From assembly GCA_029959545.1 (NCBI GenBank), contig JASCPH010000004.1, positions 40,136 to 104,135 of the forward strand: a DNA stretch of 64,000 nucleotides, in the 5' to 3' direction. The notes under the pieces were generated by a model that saw nothing but the letters and a program-made list of their open reading frames with translations, was not told the origin of the DNA and did no database searches. Every line of letters starts with the position of its first letter. The first letter of the stretch is position 1. The DNA comes from Microbacteriaceae bacterium PS02066 (GTDB lineage Bacteria > Actinomycetota > Actinomycetes > Actinomycetales > Microbacteriaceae). Positions 42,197 to 51,242 of the stretch are shown here, piece after piece. The translations under genes were made by a program, and so were the position numbers.

Positions 42197-42610
42197 ATGG
42201 TCCGCACCTCCAACACCGGTCACCGGCAGCGCCTCAGAGAAGCGCTCGCCGGTGATCGGGGTGCGGCCACGCTGCAGAACACGATCATCGCCCCGGTGCT
42301 GCTGCTCGTCCTCGCGGTCTTCCTGCACCTGGGCATCATCCTCCACGCCAACAACCTCGCCCACGCCGCCGCCACCAGCGCCTACAACGCCGCCCGCGCC
42401 TACAACGCCAGCGGCACAGACGGCTCCACCGCCGGCCTCGCAGTCCTCAACCAGTCCGGCTCACCGATCAGCGGCGCATCCGTCGCGGTCGACCGCGGCG
42501 CCAACACCGTGACCGTAACCGTCACCGGCACCGCCCCCTCCTTCGTCCCCGGACTGACCACCAACATCGACGTCACCGTGACCGGCCCCACCGAAAGGTG
42601 GGTGAACTGA
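42197..42610 (+). CDS. TadE-like pseudopilin
   Basis: 137 aa. An N-terminal leader ends DRG, followed by AATLQNTIIAPVLLLVLAVF: cleavage after Gly is likely, but the +5 residue is Gln instead of Glu. The rest is a beta-rich extracellular domain with Asn/Thr/Ser. TadE-type minor pilins are thought to start or tip the pilus. It starts 16 bp after the pilin gene and has an ATG at 42197. Confidence 0.78.
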   Translation: MVRTSNTGHRQRLREALAGDRGAATLQNTIIAPVLLLVLAVFLHLGIILHANNLAHAAATSAYNAARAYNASGTDGSTAGLAVLNQSGSPISGASVAVDRGANTVTVTVTGTAPSFVPGLTTNIDVTVTGPTERWVN

Positions 42611-42612
42611 CC

Positions 42613-43062
42613 ATGCGCGCCATCCGAACCCTCATCGCCAAGCTCCGCGACGAACGCGGCTCCGCCGGCCTCGAGATCGCCATCCTCGCCCCGGCGCTCG
42701 CCGCGGTGCTCGTGCTGCTCGCAGCTTCCGGACGTCTCGCGCTGGCCGGCAACGCCGTCGAGTCCGCAGCGTCGGCCGCGGCCCGCGAAGCATCGCTCGC
42801 GCGCACCACGGCCCAGGCGCAGGAAGCAGCCGAAGACATGGCGCGGATCTCGATGGAACAGTCCGGCGTCAACTGCACCACACTCTCCGTCAACATCGAC
42901 GCCTCCGGCCTGAGCGCCCCGATCGGCACCACCGGCCGAGTCAGCGCGACCGTCTCCTGCACCGTCGCCCTCAGTGACGCAGCGATGGTCGGACTGCCTG
43001 GCACGCGCGTCCTCACCGGCAACGCCGTCTCGCCCGTCGACGCCTACAGGGAGCGGCGATGA
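42613..43062 (+). CDS. TadE/TadF-like pseudopilin
   Basis: 149 aa. The leader ends ERG, followed by SAGLEIAILAPALAAVLVLL with Glu at +5, a regular prepilin site. The extracellular part contains two cysteines (NCTTL, VSCTV) that could form a disulfide. ATG 42613 lies 3 bp after the previous stop; the GTG at 42598 is less likely. Its stop overlaps the next ATG (ATGA). It is a minor pilin of the Tad system. Confidence 0.78.
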   Translation: MRAIRTLIAKLRDERGSAGLEIAILAPALAAVLVLLAASGRLALAGNAVESAASAAAREASLARTTAQAQEAAEDMARISMEQSGVNCTTLSVNIDASGLSAPIGTTGRVSATVSCTVALSDAAMVGLPGTRVLTGNAVSPVDAYRERR

Positions 43063-43469
43063 ACACCATGATCCAGAAGCTCCGCGCCAAGCTCCACGAG
43101 GACAAGGGCGTCGCGACGATCTACTTCGTCATCATGACCGTCGCGTTCCTCGCGATCGTTGGCCTCGTCGTCGACGGCGCCGGCAAGGTGCAAGCCAACC
43201 AACAGGCCTACAGCACCGCCGACAGCGCCGCCCGCGCCGCAGCGAACGCCGTCAGCGGGCAAGCGATCATCGACGGATCCACCGCGATCGACAGCGGCCG
43301 CGCGGTCACCGCCGCCAACAACTACCTCTCCGCGGCAGGCGTCGGCGGCACCGTCGCCGTCAGCGGCAACCGCATCACCGTCGTCGTGACCACCGACTAC
43401 AGTCCCGCATTCATCCCCCTCGCCTTCCCCATCGAAGCCACAGCCACGGCTGAGCTGATCACCCAATAG
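43059..43469 (+). CDS. TadG-like pilus protein
   Basis: 136 aa. The N-terminus (DKGVATIYFVIMTVAFLAIVGLVVDGAGKVQ) is the Tad/TadG-type membrane segment, with Tyr at +5 after Gly. It is followed by AYSTADSAARAAAN, a common feature of this family, and by a small extracellular beta domain. Shorter than Gram-negative TadG, but typical for Actinobacteria. It overlaps the previous gene and lies 11 bp before the lipoprotein gene. Confidence 0.78.
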   Translation: MNTMIQKLRAKLHEDKGVATIYFVIMTVAFLAIVGLVVDGAGKVQANQQAYSTADSAARAAANAVSGQAIIDGSTAIDSGRAVTAANNYLSAAGVGGTVAVSGNRITVVVTTDYSPAFIPLAFPIEATATAELITQ

Positions 43470-43480
43470 GAGCCCCCACC

Positions 43481-44095
43481 ATGAGCATCAAGCGCATCGC
43501 CATCGCCGGCATCATCGCCGCAGCACTGACGCTGACCGCATGCACGGGCACCGGCAACCCGACCCCCACCGGCAGTCCCACCCACACAGCAACACCCACG
43601 CCCACGGCCACGTCCATCACCGGCGAAGCGCCCGCGGACGAGGACGAGGCGATCACGAAGGCCGAAGCCACCATTGATCTGCTGTTCCAGGTGAACGCAG
43701 AAGTGAGCGCGGCCGGTGGCACGGATCCGTCGCCCTACGATGCGGTCGCTACTGGAAAGGCCCTCGCGTTCTACCAGGCGGACGCGGCGCGCATCGCGAA
43801 TGGACCGATCATCAACGAGGACGGCGACAGCATTGATGGTCCCTCAACCGTCGAGGGAGCGCTGGTCTTCGAGCCCAAGACGGCGTACGGCCAGGAGTGG
43901 GAAGGCATTGCGAACGGGCTGGTGATCGTCCCTGGTTGCCTCGACGGCTCGGGACGCATGATCACCACGGCTGATGGCAAGCCCGCGATGAAGAACCCCA
44001 ACCCTCGCAATGAAGTTGAAATGCACGTCATCTACGACGCCGACAAGAAGGCCTGGTTCGTGAACGACCAGATCAGTCTGGGCACCACATGCTGA
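43481..44095 (+). CDS. Lipoprotein of the pilus locus
   Basis: 204 aa with a signal peptide and lipobox LTAC (Cys at residue ~21), then a Pro/Thr linker and a domain of ~150 residues related in length and position to NTF2-like lipoproteins, though no family motif is clear. It should be anchored on the outer face of the membrane. Two further cysteines (PGCLDG, GTTC) are near the C-terminus. The stop overlaps the next gene's ATG region (44089), so translation is coupled. Confidence 0.75.
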   Translation: MSIKRIAIAGIIAAALTLTACTGTGNPTPTGSPTHTATPTPTATSITGEAPADEDEAITKAEATIDLLFQVNAEVSAAGGTDPSPYDAVATGKALAFYQADAARIANGPIINEDGDSIDGPSTVEGALVFEPKTAYGQEWEGIANGLVIVPGCLDGSGRMITTADGKPAMKNPNPRNEVEMHVIYDADKKAWFVNDQISLGTTC

Positions 44096-45108
44096 GACGT
44101 ACTCTGACCTCGATTGTTGCGGCAGCTGCGCTCGCGCTCGGCGCGCTCGTGGGGTTCTCTGCGCCTGCACAGGCTGCCGGGGAGTTCTACTGCAACGAAG
44201 CGAACGTCTGTTACACGATGCTGAGCTACAAGCCTTCCGATCCCGCTCCGAACCCGAACTCGAACGGTTGGACCTCGGGGGCGCCGACCTGTTACTTCCT
44301 GACAAGCGAGAGCCAAGCCACGCTGCAGGGATACGAGCCCGATGAGATCTACGTCTGGGCGCAGCAGGACGGCTACACCGAGTGGTACGTCATCATCAGC
44401 TGCGGCAACGGTGAGCGGTACTGGTCGAACAACCGACAGTGCTATGTCGGCATGGTCTCGGGGGAGTGGCCTACGCGGCCCTCTCAGTACTCGCAAGAGG
44501 CCGGCTACTACTTCTGCGCGAGCGTCCAGTTCACCGGCGGGGGCGGCGTTGACGACGACTGGACCTACTTCTGGTCAGAAACCGTCCCACCGGGGCTGAC
44601 CGTTCTCACTCCGGGCGCCGCTGCGCAACAGCTGATCTCTACCTTCGCTCTGCGCGGCATCGACATCGGCATGGCACCCGAGGTCAACCCCGCGTGGGGT
44701 CACCGACGCGGCTACGTCGGGGTGCCGATCTGGCTCTGGGTCAACAACCCCGAACCGCTGACCTGGGGCCCGTACTCGGAGACGGCGACGCTGGGCGGTC
44801 AGACGATCACGGCAACAGCTCAAGCCACATCCGTTCGCTGGCAGATGGGCGATGGCGCATCGACGACCTGCGGCAACACTGGCACCCCGTACAACATCGG
44901 CTACGGCATGACGACGTCGCCCACTTGCGGGTATCAGTACACGTCGACCTCGAGCCGGACGCCCGGCGATCGCTTCACGGTCACGGCCACGACCAACTGG
45001 ACCGTGACGTGGACCTCTCTCGCCGGCCCCGGCGGCACCGTCAACCTGACCACCAACAGCGCCGTTGACCTCGAGGTCAATGAGCTGCAGACGGTCATCG
45101 TCCCCTAG
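44089..45108 (+). CDS. Large secreted protein of the pilus locus
   Basis: 339 aa with a clear Sec signal peptide (residues 1-29, cleavage near AQAAG). The mature protein is rich in Trp, Tyr, Thr and Gly, contains at least eight cysteines and is predicted to be all-beta. The C-terminal half (VRWQMGDGAST...TPGDRFTVTAT) recalls PKD/immunoglobulin-like folds. Such proteins are usual companions of actinobacterial Tad loci, but function is unknown; adhesion or a pilus-base role is likely. The tnpB insertion follows 18 bp downstream. Confidence 0.75.
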   Translation: MLRRTLTSIVAAAALALGALVGFSAPAQAAGEFYCNEANVCYTMLSYKPSDPAPNPNSNGWTSGAPTCYFLTSESQATLQGYEPDEIYVWAQQDGYTEWYVIISCGNGERYWSNNRQCYVGMVSGEWPTRPSQYSQEAGYYFCASVQFTGGGGVDDDWTYFWSETVPPGLTVLTPGAAAQQLISTFALRGIDIGMAPEVNPAWGHRRGYVGVPIWLWVNNPEPLTWGPYSETATLGGQTITATAQATSVRWQMGDGASTTCGNTGTPYNIGYGMTTSPTCGYQYTSTSSRTPGDRFTVTATTNWTVTWTSLAGPGGTVNLTTNSAVDLEVNELQTVIVP

Positions 45109-45126
45109 TCACACGAGGAGGCAAGC

Positions 45127-46374
45127 ATGAGCACCAAGCAGAGCATCAGGCAGCGGCTGTACCCGACGCCAGCGCAAGCAAGCCTGATGCTCGAATGGTG
45201 CCATCAGGCTCGATTCGTCTACAACGTGCAGGTCGCTGAGTTTCGAATGCGGAGGGAGCTCCGGGCTTCTGGCGGCGCCTGGGTCGCAGAACGGGGCCCC
45301 CAGGACAAGGTCAAGAGGCTCAGGGCCCGTCTTCCGTGGTTGTCCGCCGGCCCCTCCATCGTTCACCAGTCAGCCAGCCGCGACTTCGAGCGTGCTCTGT
45401 CGAATTACTACGCCGGACGCGCCGAGGCCCCCACATTCCACCGCAAGGATTCCCGTGCGGGTGGGTTCGTCATCCGCGATGTCACGCTCAGACGCCTTAA
45501 TCGCCGGTGGGCCGTCATCAGTGTTCCCAAGGTTGGCCCGGTGCGCTTCCGCATCTCGCGCCCGTGGGCAGAAATCAGCAGCGCTTCCACCGCTCGCGCA
45601 CGATTGGATAACGGGCAATGGCACGTCAGCCTCACGGTGCCAGCGCGAGGAAAGATCGTCGCCGGGACAGGAATGATGGTCGGCATAGACCGGGGCGTCA
45701 AGAACACCATCGCGACCTCCGATGGAACGCTGTCCCGGATTCCCACCCTCACTGTGGGGCAGCAGCGCAGATGGCGACGGCTCGAGCGAGCAAAGTCGCG
45801 CACGACTAAGGGTTCAAAGCGACGGGTGAAGGTGCTTGACCAGCTGGCAGCGCTACGACGTCGGCAGAACGATCTCGCAACCAACTGGATCGAGCAGACC
45901 ACAACACACCTGGCCCGTTCCTACGACTTGATCGTCATCGAAGACCTCCGACTGACAGACATGATGCGTCGGCCGGCACCGATCTCGGATCCAGAAGATC
46001 CGAGTGATTTCCTGCCCAATGGCGCCGCGGCGAAGTCCGGCCTGAATCGAGTGCTTCATGCGTCACGGATGGGCAGGCTCGCAACTCGTCTCAGAGACAA
46101 GACTTCGGCTGTGCTCGCAGTCGATCCCCGCAACACCTCACGCCGCTGCCCCGAGTGCGGGCACACGGCAGCCGAGAACCGCGAAAGCCAAGCGGTGTTC
46201 GTCTGCCGGAGTTGTGGACACAGGGCGAACGCGGATCTCAATGCCGCCCGCAACATCCTCGAGCGAGGAATGGCGATTGCTGGGGCAGCGCAAGAACAGG
46301 AACCCGCGGACGGCGGGGAATGGGCCACGGCACCGGATAGCGGGGCTTCGGCAAGCGACAGGAGGGCTGCCTAA
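45127..46374 (+). CDS. tnpB: TnpB RNA-guided nuclease (IS200/IS605-type, no tnpA)
   Basis: 415-aa TnpB. The RuvC-like residues are in place: Asp188 (GIDRGVKN), Glu272 (VIEDLRL) and Asp370 (NADLNAARN); the zinc ribbon has CPEC and CRSC pairs (residues ~343-363). The N-terminal HTH (TPAQASLMLEWC) is also present. The protein therefore looks active as a reRNA/omega-RNA-guided DNA nuclease that keeps its element in place. There is no tnpA transposase near. AGGAGG lies 8 bp before the ATG, only 18 bp after the previous gene, so tnpB is read as part of the pilus operon; its stop overlaps the next ATG (TAATG). Confidence 0.93.
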   Translation: MSTKQSIRQRLYPTPAQASLMLEWCHQARFVYNVQVAEFRMRRELRASGGAWVAERGPQDKVKRLRARLPWLSAGPSIVHQSASRDFERALSNYYAGRAEAPTFHRKDSRAGGFVIRDVTLRRLNRRWAVISVPKVGPVRFRISRPWAEISSASTARARLDNGQWHVSLTVPARGKIVAGTGMMVGIDRGVKNTIATSDGTLSRIPTLTVGQQRRWRRLERAKSRTTKGSKRRVKVLDQLAALRRRQNDLATNWIEQTTTHLARSYDLIVIEDLRLTDMMRRPAPISDPEDPSDFLPNGAAAKSGLNRVLHASRMGRLATRLRDKTSAVLAVDPRNTSRRCPECGHTAAENRESQAVFVCRSCGHRANADLNAARNILERGMAIAGAAQEQEPADGGEWATAPDSGASASDRRAA

Positions 46375-49300
46375 TGGCACCATCGCTGGAATCCTCACGC
46401 ATCAGTCGCGGGGAGCACGTCAATCGCATTGGAAAGGGTGTCGGGTCGCTGATCCTGCTCGCCGTGCTCCTCGTCGGGATACCGGCCGGGCTCGTGTTCT
46501 TCGCCGGCAACCCGCTGCCGTCGTGGGACGAGCTCGTGGCAGGGTTCACGATGCGCGACTACACCGGATCCTTCCTGGTCGGGACGATCATGCCGATCGC
46601 CGCGTGGATCGCGTGGGCGACATTCGCTGTCGGCTTCCTCGCCGAGCTGCCTGCGCAGCTGCGCGGCGTGCCGCGGCCGCGGATCCCCGGTCTCGGTGTC
46701 CAGCAGAAGGTCATGGGCGGTCTGCTCGCCGCGGTCATCGCACTGTTCTCGCCCGCTGCCGCGTTCGCGTCTGAGGTTCCCGTGCAGCCCTCGGTATCCA
46801 TGAGCGCATCCGTCGTATCGGTCGCCGCCGCCGAGGCTGCCGATGAGGAAACTCCCATCGTCGAGGCTGGGCCGCAGTACGTCGTCTCGGGCACCGACAC
46901 TCTGGCGCGGATCGCGGAGACCACGTTGGGGGATCGGGAACGAGCCGCGGAGATCTCCGCGCTCAACATCGGTGTCCAGCAGGCCGATGGGGGAGCGCTC
47001 AGCGCATCGGGCTGGCTGCAGGAGGGTTGGGTGCTCACGCTGCCGGCTGATGCTGTCGTTCCGGGCGCCGTGGCCGAGACCGCCAGCGTCGAAGCGGAGA
47101 CGGTCACTCAGGTCACCTACGAGCAGCGGGGAATCGTCTCCGGTGACACCCTGTGGGATATCGCGGCCGACGAGCTCGGCGACGGGGCCCGCTACCCGGA
47201 GATCTTCGAGGCGTCCAAGGACGTTGTTCAGCCCGGCGGTGGCACGATCACCGACCCGAACTGGATCTACCCCGGCCAGCAGGTCAACATCCCCGTGGTC
47301 ACCACGGTTCCGGTCGCCCCGAGCGACGACGCTGCAGGCTCGACGGGCACTGGGAGCACCGGATCCGCCGACACAGACGAGGGCGCCGCCGGCGCTGTCG
47401 ATGTCGAGGCTGATAAGGGCGCCGGTACCGGCGGGGCTGCCGATGAGGGAGCCGGAGCAGCGGCGACGGACGACGGCACGGATGCCGCGGCCGAGGATGA
47501 GGCGACGAGTGGCCTGGGCTTCACCACCGACGCGACGCAGGCACCCGCCGACGAGGCTGCCGCTCCCGCAGCGCCGGTCGACGTCGACGAGGCCGACACG
47601 AGCGGTATCGAGGACTACTTCATGGTCGCCACCATCGGCGGCATCGGCGCCACGCTCGCCGCCGGCTTGCTCACTCTGCTCGGATGGCGGCGGCTCAAGC
47701 AGCGCCGCGATCGCAAGCCACGTCAGCGGATCGCGATGCCCGACGAAACGGTGTCCAGTGTCGAGCTCGAGCTGCGCGCCGTGGAGAACCCGCTGGGCGC
47801 CGAGGCGGTCGACACGGCGCTGCGTCACCTGGCCGTGTGGGCGCAGGACACCGGCAACCGGCTCCCCGCGCTGTACGCACTCCGCCTCGACGAGAGCTCT
47901 GTGGCCGTCTACCTCGACGAGCCCACCGACCTGCCGGCACCGTTCACCCAGTACGACCCCGACGACAAGCTCGCCTGGATGGTCGCGCTGACCGACCTTG
48001 AGCCGCTCGACACGGTTCCGTCCGCGCCGTACCCGGCGCTGGTCATGATCGGCCACGACGACAACAACGGGCACATCTTCGTCGACCTCGAGCGGATCGG
48101 TGCGCTCAACGTCACCGGAGCCACCGGGGAACTGCGCCAGGGTGTGCTCACCGCCATCGCGATCGAGCTCGCCGCGAACACCTGGTCTGAGGACGTGCAG
48201 GTCACCCTCGTCGGTGTCGGCGATCGCCTGCCGCTCGCGCTCGGCAGCGGCCGAGTGCGTCACGTCGAGGACACCGAGACACTGCTGCGCAACCTGCACG
48301 GACAGGCCGCGGCCGTCGAAGCGGCCCTCGCCGAGCTCGGCGTCGACGGACTCGAGCAGGCCCGCACCACCGGTGCGGACGCGGAGGCCTGGGCGCCGGA
48401 GATCATCATCCTCGGCGACAACCCGGACGATGCCACTCGTGAGGCCATCAGCGAGCTCGTCACCCGGATCCCGCGGGTGGGCATCGCCGCTGTCAGCGCC
48501 GGCCACCTGACGGGCAGCTGGAACCTGGCACTCACTGAGGACCGTCGCGCGCAGCTCGAGATCCCCGGAACCGGCGTCGCGATCCCGATCACCCCTCAGA
48601 TGGTCGGTACCCGCGAGTACAACGAGATCCTCGCGCTGTTCGACATCGCAACCGAGGGTGCCGCCACCGGCGTCGCCCTCGACGACGAACTCGAGCTCGA
48701 CGAGATCCCCGCAGCCGAGATCGAAGCCGAGCAGCTCCCGCTCGTCGACGAGGAAGCCGACGTCGAGATCTCCGAGCCGGCCGAGGCCGAGGCCGAGGAG
48801 GCCACCGAGGCCGACGTCGCCGCGGCTGCCGCCGTCGACGAGGAGCCGGCGAATGCGGCCGATCACAACCTGGTCGACGTCGATGCCGGGGCGGGGCAGG
48901 ATGAGGCTCTCGCGGCGGTCACCCCGCTGCACCGTGGCCCGTACCTGCAGATGCTCGGCCCGGTGGAGGTCCGCGGTGCGCGTGGCGAGGCGCCCGTGAA
49001 CCCGAACACCGCTGCCCAATGGCGCTCCGCAGTGCGCCGCGGAACCGAGCTGGTCGCATTCCTGTCGGTGAACCCGAACGCCTCGGCCGAGCAAGTACAC
49101 TCCGTGTTCTGGCCCGGCCAGGTCGCCACCGGCAAGAAGGCCAACGACGACCGCAACGGCCTCCTGTCGAAGACGCGCCGCTGGCTCGGCCAGAACGACG
49201 CCGGCGAACTCTACGTGCCACTCATCACGACCGGTGAGTACCGACTGCACGAAGATGTCCGATCCGACTGGCAGGACTTCCTCGGTCTCGTCGGCGACGA

Positions 49301-49712
49301 GATCTCCGACACATCCACGGATCGGCTGCTGGCTGCGCTCGAGCTCGTCAAGGGACAGCCGATCAGTGGCGTCCCCGACAAGCGTTACGTGTTCGCCGAC
49401 CGGCTCCGCAACGAGATGATCGCCGCGATCGGTGACGTCGCCCACGAGGTATCCACCCGCAGCCTGAGCACCGGCAAGGTTCGCCACGCAAGGCTCGCGT
49501 CAGCGATCGGACGCATGGTCGACCCCGTCAACGAGGTCTTCTGGCGAGACGGGCTGCGCGCCGAGCACCAGGCCGGCGACCACGCCGGCGTCGAACGTCT
49601 CATCACACAGCTCGAGCAGAGCCTTGCCGCCGTCGACGAGGACTACGAGCCCGAGCCCGAGACACAGTCCCTGATCGCGCAGCTGCGACAGCGGCACGCG
49701 ATCGCCAGCTGA
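46374..49712 (+). CDS. LysM-BTAD membrane protein
   Basis: 1112 aa. Three hydrophobic helices stand in the first ~130 residues, then two LysM peptidoglycan-binding domains (YVVSGTDTLARIAE near residue 168; GIVSGDTLWDIAADELGD near residue 254), an acidic Ala/Gly/Glu linker, a further membrane helix (~415-437) and a large cytoplasmic part. The last ~250 residues form a bacterial transcription activator domain (BTAD-like, helical repeats) after a winged-helix-like stretch (LQMLGPVEVRG...). Such proteins occur in actinobacterial Tad loci and may sense the wall and signal inside. The start coincides with the tnpB stop, so the present N-terminus was probably rebuilt by the insertion. Confidence 0.8.
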   Translation: MAPSLESSRISRGEHVNRIGKGVGSLILLAVLLVGIPAGLVFFAGNPLPSWDELVAGFTMRDYTGSFLVGTIMPIAAWIAWATFAVGFLAELPAQLRGVPRPRIPGLGVQQKVMGGLLAAVIALFSPAAAFASEVPVQPSVSMSASVVSVAAAEAADEETPIVEAGPQYVVSGTDTLARIAETTLGDRERAAEISALNIGVQQADGGALSASGWLQEGWVLTLPADAVVPGAVAETASVEAETVTQVTYEQRGIVSGDTLWDIAADELGDGARYPEIFEASKDVVQPGGGTITDPNWIYPGQQVNIPVVTTVPVAPSDDAAGSTGTGSTGSADTDEGAAGAVDVEADKGAGTGGAADEGAGAAATDDGTDAAAEDEATSGLGFTTDATQAPADEAAAPAAPVDVDEADTSGIEDYFMVATIGGIGATLAAGLLTLLGWRRLKQRRDRKPRQRIAMPDETVSSVELELRAVENPLGAEAVDTALRHLAVWAQDTGNRLPALYALRLDESSVAVYLDEPTDLPAPFTQYDPDDKLAWMVALTDLEPLDTVPSAPYPALVMIGHDDNNGHIFVDLERIGALNVTGATGELRQGVLTAIAIELAANTWSEDVQVTLVGVGDRLPLALGSGRVRHVEDTETLLRNLHGQAAAVEAALAELGVDGLEQARTTGADAEAWAPEIIILGDNPDDATREAISELVTRIPRVGIAAVSAGHLTGSWNLALTEDRRAQLEIPGTGVAIPITPQMVGTREYNEILALFDIATEGAATGVALDDELELDEIPAAEIEAEQLPLVDEEADVEISEPAEAEAEEATEADVAAAAAVDEEPANAADHNLVDVDAGAGQDEALAAVTPLHRGPYLQMLGPVEVRGARGEAPVNPNTAAQWRSAVRRGTELVAFLSVNPNASAEQVHSVFWPGQVATGKKANDDRNGLLSKTRRWLGQNDAGELYVPLITTGEYRLHEDVRSDWQDFLGLVGDEISDTSTDRLLAALELVKGQPISGVPDKRYVFADRLRNEMIAAIGDVAHEVSTRSLSTGKVRHARLASAIGRMVDPVNEVFWRDGLRAEHQAGDHAGVERLITQLEQSLAAVDEDYEPEPETQSLIAQLRQRHAIAS
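46375..46423 (+). other. Candidate right end of the TnpB element (omega-RNA 3' region)
   Basis: GGAATCC (46388-46394) opens an imperfect hairpin (CCTCACGC...GCGGGG, 46393-46413), and TCAA stands at 46420-46423. This order resembles right ends of IS200/IS605-family elements, where TnpA cuts after a short tetranucleotide. If so, host sequence resumes at 46424, and the first 17 codons of the LysM/BTAD gene come from the element. The call is by pattern only. Confidence 0.4.
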
Positions 49713-49715
49713 TCC

Positions 49716-50318
49716 ATGACCATGACTCGTGAAGCCCCCCAGGGCGTGCGCGCGCGACGATTCCCGACGTTGCGGTACCCGCTCGCCGCCGTGGGGGGTT
49801 TCGCGCTGTCAGCGGCCGTCACAGCGCCGCTGAGCGCCGATCTGCGGCTCACGATGGGCAGTTGGGGCATGATCGCCGTCTACGCCGTCTACGGAGCGTT
49901 CCTGACGCGCACGGACCTGCGGGAGCGTCGCCTACCCGACACGCTCACCCTGACGCTCGCGGCGATCCTCGCCGGCGCCGTCCTGGCACTCGCTCTCACC
50001 GCCGGCGCAGTCGGTCCCGCGATCGCCGCGATCAGCGGCGGCATCGGGCTCGCAGTCCTGCTGGCCGCGATCGGCCTGGCCGGGCAAGTCGGATTCGGGG
50101 ATGTCAAGCTCGCGCTCAGCGTCGGACTGCTCACCGGATGGCACACCTGGTACTTCCCGTTCCTTGCGCTCGCACTCGCCTACGTGCTCGCGTTCCCGCA
50201 CGCGATCACCGCAGCAGTGCGACGCAGCCGCGGGCATGACAGCACGGATCTCCCGTTCGGGCCGTACATGATCGCCGCCGGCGCGATCGTCGCGATCACC
50301 GCAACCATCGCCAGCTAA
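49716..50318 (+). CDS. Prepilin peptidase (TadV/CpaA-like, A24 family)
   Basis: 200-aa polytopic aspartyl protease with about six membrane helices. The two catalytic Asp residues are visible: TRTDLRERRLPD (near residue 68) and the GxGD motif as GFGDVKL (near residue 130). The first one sits in the family-typical D-x-R-x-R-x-L-P context. It should cleave the pilin and pseudopilin leaders after glycine. It starts 3 bp after the LysM-BTAD gene. No methylase domain is present, as usual for TadV. Confidence 0.88.
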   Translation: MTMTREAPQGVRARRFPTLRYPLAAVGGFALSAAVTAPLSADLRLTMGSWGMIAVYAVYGAFLTRTDLRERRLPDTLTLTLAAILAGAVLALALTAGAVGPAIAAISGGIGLAVLLAAIGLAGQVGFGDVKLALSVGLLTGWHTWYFPFLALALAYVLAFPHAITAAVRRSRGHDSTDLPFGPYMIAAGAIVAITATIAS

Positions 50319-51197
50319 ATGTCCGACGAGTACTACAGCCCCGAGGGGGAGTACCTGCGGCGTGTGCTGGACCGCCGGCACGCGCACCGCGAGGTCGCGG
50401 CCGCGGGCTGGTGGGGGCGCAGGCGAGCACAGGGACGGCTCCGCGAGCTCGAGGAGAGCGATGGCCTCGACGCGGCCGCGCAACGGTGGGCGCGCGAGCT
50501 GCTGCGAACCGAGATCGCGAATGCCTGGGCGCGGACCTCCCGGCACGCCAACGAGTGGCACCCGCGACTACTCGAGCAGCTCCCCGGCCTCGCCGAGGAA
50601 GCCGCGGCCGAGGCAGGACTGCAGGCTGGTGACGACGAGCAACTCCACATGCATCTCACCGCTGCGGCCGCGGAACAGATCGCACGCGAGAACGTCGACC
50701 GGGTCAGGGCCGTCGTCGACGACCCCACGATCTACCTGCTGCGCACCACGACGCCTGATGGTGACCCAATGACCGTGCTGCAGCACGCCACCAGCGGTCT
50801 CCGCGCACGGTTCGCCGTCGACCCCGTTGACGGGTTCGGTGACGTGTTCTCCAAGCCCTACGACATCCCCTCAATCAACCCGGACAACCCGCGTGACGAC
50901 GGCAACCGCTGGGAGCTGTACGCCGGGCTGGGCATCGGCCGACGCCTGTACCTCGCCGCGGCCGCGCTCCACCCTCGCATCCGCTGGCGCGCAGGCGTTC
51001 AGAGCCCCTACGCGGCGCCGCTGCGCACCAGGCTTCACGAGGCCGACCCGTACCACTGGGCAGGGCACTGCACCTGGTGCAACGAGCGGCGAATCATTTG
51101 GCGGGAAGCCGAACCGGCCGAGTTCGCCTCGCACCCGATCACACCGGCGCCGGCAGCGATCGCGCCCCGTCTCGTCGAAGTCATCACAGAGGAGTAG
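50319..51197 (+). CDS. Hypothetical protein closing the pilus operon
   Basis: 292 aa, soluble, rich in Arg, Ala and Glu in the first 130 residues (helical), then more mixed. A CxxC pair (HCTWCNERR near residue 252) could bind a metal together with nearby His residues (DPYHWAGHC). No family is recognised. It starts right after the peptidase stop (TAAATG), so it belongs to the operon. The metal-binding-like motif and the charged helices would suit a regulatory or assembly factor, but this is a guess. Confidence 0.7.
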   Translation: MSDEYYSPEGEYLRRVLDRRHAHREVAAAGWWGRRRAQGRLRELEESDGLDAAAQRWARELLRTEIANAWARTSRHANEWHPRLLEQLPGLAEEAAAEAGLQAGDDEQLHMHLTAAAAEQIARENVDRVRAVVDDPTIYLLRTTTPDGDPMTVLQHATSGLRARFAVDPVDGFGDVFSKPYDIPSINPDNPRDDGNRWELYAGLGIGRRLYLAAAALHPRIRWRAGVQSPYAAPLRTRLHEADPYHWAGHCTWCNERRIIWREAEPAEFASHPITPAPAAIAPRLVEVITEE

Positions 51198-51242
51198 CCC
51201 CCGGTCGCGAGCCAGGTCCGCGGCCGCGGATACGCTTCGATC

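Noticed and set aside
46395..49487. A 1030-codon open frame on the minus strand opposite the LysM-BTAD gene
   Set aside because: High-GC codon bias of the plus-strand gene leaves the opposite frame open; the product is Asp/Arg/Gly-rich with no domain, and the plus-strand protein has clear LysM motifs.
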